DNA from: Nocardia jiangxiensis NBRC 101359
GTDB lineage: Bacteria; Actinomycetota; Actinomycetes; Mycobacteriales; Mycobacteriaceae
Assembly: GCF_000308615.1 (NCBI RefSeq)
Contig: NZ_BAGB01000046.1
Location: 124,001-188,000 of the forward strand
Direction of reading: 5' to 3'
Length of the DNA: 64,000 nt
The notes beneath the pieces are model-generated. The model searched no databases, had not been told where the DNA came from, and saw only the letters and a program-made list of their open reading frames with translations. Positions 61,565 to 64,000 of the stretch are shown here, piece after piece. The translations under genes and the position numbers were made by a program. Each line of letters opens with the position of its first letter. Position 1 is the first letter of the stretch.

Positions 61565-62632
61565 TCATCCGGCGTTCTGCTGCGGGCCGGTGGTGCGCAG
61601 GGGTGCGCCGACGTGGTGCAGGTGACTCAGTGCCTCGCGGTAAGAGGAGATCAGCCCGGTCTCGTGGTAGGGCACATCGATTTCGGCGCAGTAGTCGCGG
61701 ACGATCACCTGGGCGTGAGGCAGGTTCGGGGTCGGCATGCTCGGGAACAGGTGGTGCTCGATCTGATAGTTGAGTCCGCCCAGGGCGAGGTCGGTCAACA
61801 CGCCGCCCCGCACGTTGCGGGAGGTCAGCACTTGTCGGCGTAGGTAGTCGGGGCGGTCGTCGCCGGTCAGAGTCGGCATGCCCTTGTGGTTCGGGGCGAA
61901 GATGCAGCCCATGTACAGGCCGAACATCGCTTGGTGGACAGCGAGGAACGCGAACGCTTTGTCGGCGGGCAGAACCGCGAACAGTGCGGCCAGATAGGCG
62001 GCGAAGTGGCCGAACAGCAGCGCGCCTTCCAGTCCGCGGTGTTTGACCGATTTGTTTCTGAGCGCACGTACGCCGGACAGGTGGAGGTTCAGTCCCAACA
62101 GCATCAGCAGAGGGAAGAACAGGAATGCCTGTGCCCTCCCGATGAGACGAGGCAGGCCACGGCTGGCCCGTGCTTGCCGTTGCGACCACAGGAGAATGTC
62201 GGGTGCGACATCGGGGTCGAGTTCCTCGTGGTTCGGGTTGGCGTGATGCCGGGTGTGCTTGTCCTGCCACCAGCCGTACGCCAGTCCGATGCCGGCGTTG
62301 CCGACGACCCGGCCCATGACCTCCGTCGGCCGCCGTAGCCGGAAGACTTGGCGGTGCGCGACATCGTGCATGACCAGGGCGACCTGAGCGCACGTCACGG
62401 CCATGAACGTCGCGACGATGAGCGTCCACCACGAGTCACCGACCAGGACGAAAGCCGCCCAGCCGACCGTGAACGCGATCCCGACGAGGCTGAGCCGGAC
62501 CGCGTAGTAGAGGGGACGCCGGGTCATCAGTCCCGCGTCGGAGATCCGGCGCAACAGACGGGCGTAATCACCGTCGGCTCCGGGCCGCGCTGATCGTGGA
62601 AATGACTCTGGAACCAAGGCTGGTGTGGTCAT
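61565..62632 (-). CDS. Fatty acid desaturase (acyl-lipid/acyl-CoA type)
   Basis: 355 residues from ATG 62632; the frame is open further upstream but the extra 69 residues are low-quality. Three His boxes: HDVAH (89-93), HTRHH (126-130) and QIEHH (290-294), which bind the di-iron centre. Membrane-embedded, with about four hydrophobic segments. It resembles actinobacterial DesA3-like acyl-lipid/linoleoyl-CoA desaturases and would use a ferredoxin or reductase partner that is not in this window. Such genes respond to cold in many bacteria, so nearness to cspA may matter. Confidence 0.9.
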   Translation of the reverse strand: MTTPALVPESFPRSARPGADGDYARLLRRISDAGLMTRRPLYYAVRLSLVGIAFTVGWAAFVLVGDSWWTLIVATFMAVTCAQVALVMHDVAHRQVFRLRRPTEVMGRVVGNAGIGLAYGWWQDKHTRHHANPNHEELDPDVAPDILLWSQRQARASRGLPRLIGRAQAFLFFPLLMLLGLNLHLSGVRALRNKSVKHRGLEGALLFGHFAAYLAALFAVLPADKAFAFLAVHQAMFGLYMGCIFAPNHKGMPTLTGDDRPDYLRRQVLTSRNVRGGVLTDLALGGLNYQIEHHLFPSMPTPNLPHAQVIVRDYCAEIDVPYHETGLISSYREALSHLHHVGAPLRTTGPQQNAG

Positions 62633-63026
62633 GAATCTTCCTGAGAGCTGGGTCGGAGATGCCAACTTCGCCCGTCCTCGATGCCGATCGACCGATGTCG
62701 ATCGGAGCTTCGATTTCAGCGGGAGCTGCTTGTGTGTCGAGAGCGGGAGTGACGATTCGAAGTTATCGACCGGATTCTCGTTCGATGTAATCCCTTGGTA
62801 TGACATGAAATCGGACTGCAGTGTGATAACGGCGCGCACCGCAGCCTACAGGTCGGGGCGTAGATCCGGGACCTGGCACCCGACTAACCCCCTCGCGGTG
62901 GTCGTTGCGGGCGGGCTGAATCACCGTTCTGGTGTCGGTTCAGCATTCAGTGCGGATGAACACGCGTCGAGTGTCCCAGCCGGTGTTGTTGTGGATGGCT
63001 GTCTGCGGCGCGGTGGATCTCGTTGA
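62633..63026. other. Intergenic stretch upstream of the desaturase
   Basis: 394 bp between the desaturase start and the TmrB-like gene's 3' end. It is AT-richer near 62640-62830 and should contain the desaturase promoter. I see no gene, repeat or terminator that I can support. Confidence 0.5.
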
Positions 63027-63617
63027 TCATGAGGCAGGATTTCGGTTGGTCGTTGCGGAGCGGGTTTGATCTGCCTGTGCAGCAATGAGTTTCGCGACTT
63101 GATGGGGTTTCAGGCTGGTGGTGTCGATGACGTGTGCTTCCTGGCTGTGCCAGGAGCGGGCGGCGTCGTAGTCATCCAGGTGGTCGAACCGCCATTGTGA
63201 GTGCGGCATCGTCGGGTCGGTGTCGATGCGGCGGATGAGTTCGTCGCGGTCGGCGTGGAGGACGACGTGGCAGATCGGGATCCCGGCGTTGGTGAGCCCG
63301 GTGCGGATTTCCTGCCAGTATTGGTGGACCAGGACGGACTGGGGAACGATGAGGGTGCCGCCGACGTAGTCGAGGAGCTGTGTCGCGGCGGCCACGACCA
63401 GCCCGCGCCAGGGCTGCCAGTCCTGGAAGTCCCGGACGGGCTCGGAGGCCAGGACGTGACGGAGCATGACGCCGACTTCCTCGGTGTCGAAGATCCGCGA
63501 CCCGGGTAGCAGTGCTGCCAATTCTGCCGCGGTGGTGGTTTTCCCGGCTCCGAAGGTTCCGTTCAGCCAGACGATCACGGGTTCGAGGGTATCGGGTGCG
63601 AGAGGCGAGTGCTCCAA
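63027..63617 (-). CDS. TmrB-like P-loop NTPase
   Basis: 196 residues. Walker A GTFGAGKTT at residues 20-28 (VIVWLNGTFGAGKTTTA), then RIFDTEEVGVMLRHVL and a dinucleotide-type C-terminus. It resembles TmrB (tunicamycin resistance) and the AAA-family adenylate-kinase-like proteins. The substrate and role are unknown; resistance is only one possibility. Leftward, 77 bp from the DUF397 gene, with a terminator between. Confidence 0.75.
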   Translation of the reverse strand: MEHSPLAPDTLEPVIVWLNGTFGAGKTTTAAELAALLPGSRIFDTEEVGVMLRHVLASEPVRDFQDWQPWRGLVVAAATQLLDYVGGTLIVPQSVLVHQYWQEIRTGLTNAGIPICHVVLHADRDELIRRIDTDPTMPHSQWRFDHLDDYDAARSWHSQEAHVIDTTSLKPHQVAKLIAAQADQTRSATTNRNPAS

Positions 63618-63643
63618 GGATGTGACGGTGCTGGCGAATGGCG

Positions 63644-63675
63644 ACGGCTCTGATCCGAGGTGGGATCAGAGCCGT
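63644..63675 (-). terminator. Perfect 13-bp hairpin after the DUF397 gene
   Basis: ACGGCTCTGATCC (63644-63656) pairs exactly with GGATCAGAGCCGT (63663-63675) around a 6-nt loop, between the DUF397 stop and the TmrB-like start, both leftward. Confidence 0.7.
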
Positions 63676-63697
63676 TGCCGTAGAGGACAAGCCGTGG

Positions 63698-63904
63698 TTA
63701 CGGGCGGTTGAAATCGTCAGTCTTGGTGCCCGCGACGAAGGCGTCCCATTCGCTGGGGGTGAAGGTCAGGGCTGGGCCGTTCGGGTTCTTGGAGTCCCGG
63801 ACGCCGACTGTGCCCTCACCGAGCCATGCCACCTCGACACAGTTCGCGCTGGTTTCGCTGTGAGAGCTCTTGAACCACTTCGCTGTTGATAGGTCATCGT
63901 TCAC
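63698..63904 (-). CDS. DUF397-domain protein
   Basis: 68 residues, GTG start at 63904. Diagnostic WFKSSHSETSANCVEVAWL, then GVRDSKNPNGPALTFTPSEW, the DUF397 family of actinobacteria. These proteins are nearly always encoded beside an XRE-family regulator and are thought to work with it as part of a morphogenesis or antisigma-like switch; the mechanism is unknown. Here it overlaps the end of the upstream gene by 11 bp. Confidence 0.92.
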   Translation of the reverse strand: MNDDLSTAKWFKSSHSETSANCVEVAWLGEGTVGVRDSKNPNGPALTFTPSEWDAFVAGTKTDDFNRP

Positions 63905-64000
63905 TGCGCTCGTGCTCCTTCGCCACCTGCCGCAACAGGTTTCTGGTCTCTACCTCACCCAGGCATGTAGCTTGGATGGCCGCGACAAGCTCACGATACC
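63894..64000 (-). CDS. C-terminal end of the gene upstream of DUF397 (cut by right edge)
   Basis: A leftward frame enters the window at 64000 and ends at a TGA at 63894-63896, reading YRELVAAIQATCLGEVETRN, then LLRQVAKEHERSER. The start is outside. DUF397 genes normally follow an XRE/DUF5753 regulator, but this short tail does not clearly match that family's usual end, so it may be another protein. Confidence 0.6.
   Translation of the reverse strand, partial: YRELVAAIQATCLGEVETRNLLRQVAKEHERSER

Noticed and set aside
1..64000. CRISPR arrays or complete insertion sequences
   Set aside because: No regularly spaced short repeats and no paired terminal inverted repeats around a transposase were seen; the only transposase-like sequence is the short fragment at 59170-59286.

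Overview
The window is high-GC DNA from a mycolic-acid-type actinomycete, most likely Nocardia or a close relative such as Rhodococcus. The evidence is gene content: a KshA-type steroid hydroxylase, a mycothiol-dependent isomerase relative, an Rv1747-like FHA-ABC exporter, a SigB-like sigma factor, a DUF397 protein and a 13E12/DUF222 remnant. Many starts are GTG and many genes overlap by 4 bp (ATGA/GTGA). I see no rRNA, no convincing tRNA, no CRISPR array and no intact insertion sequence.

Layout. 0-10 kb: thrS (cut by the left edge), a FhuF-like iron reductase, two tandem SulP transporter-carbonic anhydrase fusions with related leaders, and a DUF3556 membrane protein. 10-13.5 kb: a LysR regulator divergent from kshA and a small Cys-containing partner. 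13.5-22 kb: an FAD monooxygenase/LysR pair, a short eukaryote/archaeal-type prolyl-tRNA synthetase, an HpnE/desaturase-like FAD enzyme, a molybdopterin oxidoreductase and a decapitated flavin monooxygenase. 22-28 kb: a frameshifted TetR gene, an NAD(P)-binding protein, a fatty-acyl-CoA ligase, a PtpB-like phosphatase and a redoxin/NTF2-like pair under a divergent TetR.

28-35 kb is a lipid or steroid degradation block. A leftward five-gene operon encodes an acyl-CoA ligase, a thiolase, a MeaB-type GTPase, a DUF35 zinc-ribbon protein and an Ltp-type thiolase. It diverges from two overlapping SDR genes. 35-43 kb is a phenylpropenoid pathway: marR-ech-fcs leftward, iclR then vdh-pobA-pcaH-pcaG rightward. 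Together these would turn p-coumarate into 4-hydroxybenzaldehyde, 4-hydroxybenzoate, protocatechuate and its ring-cleavage product (ferulate could enter through vanillin). pcaB, pcaL and later genes are not here. 43-50.5 kb: an SDR/TetR pair around a perfect 17-bp palindrome, a DUF4139 protein, an amidase and an FHA-ABC exporter.

50.5-59.7 kb is a decaying accessory zone. Intact SDR, kinase, methyltransferase and LysR genes alternate with an acyl-CoA dehydrogenase remnant, a frameshifted mycothiol isomerase relative, a deletion scar that fused two convergent truncated genes, a collapsed LLM oxidoreductase, a transposase-like fragment and a truncated DUF222 gene. 59.7-64 kb returns to conserved functions: a cold-shock protein, a SigB-like sigma factor, a fatty acid desaturase, a TmrB-like NTPase and a DUF397 pair cut by the right edge.

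Regulation is unusually readable. Many divergent pairs hold perfect or near-perfect inverted repeats, and most convergent junctions hold strong hairpins.
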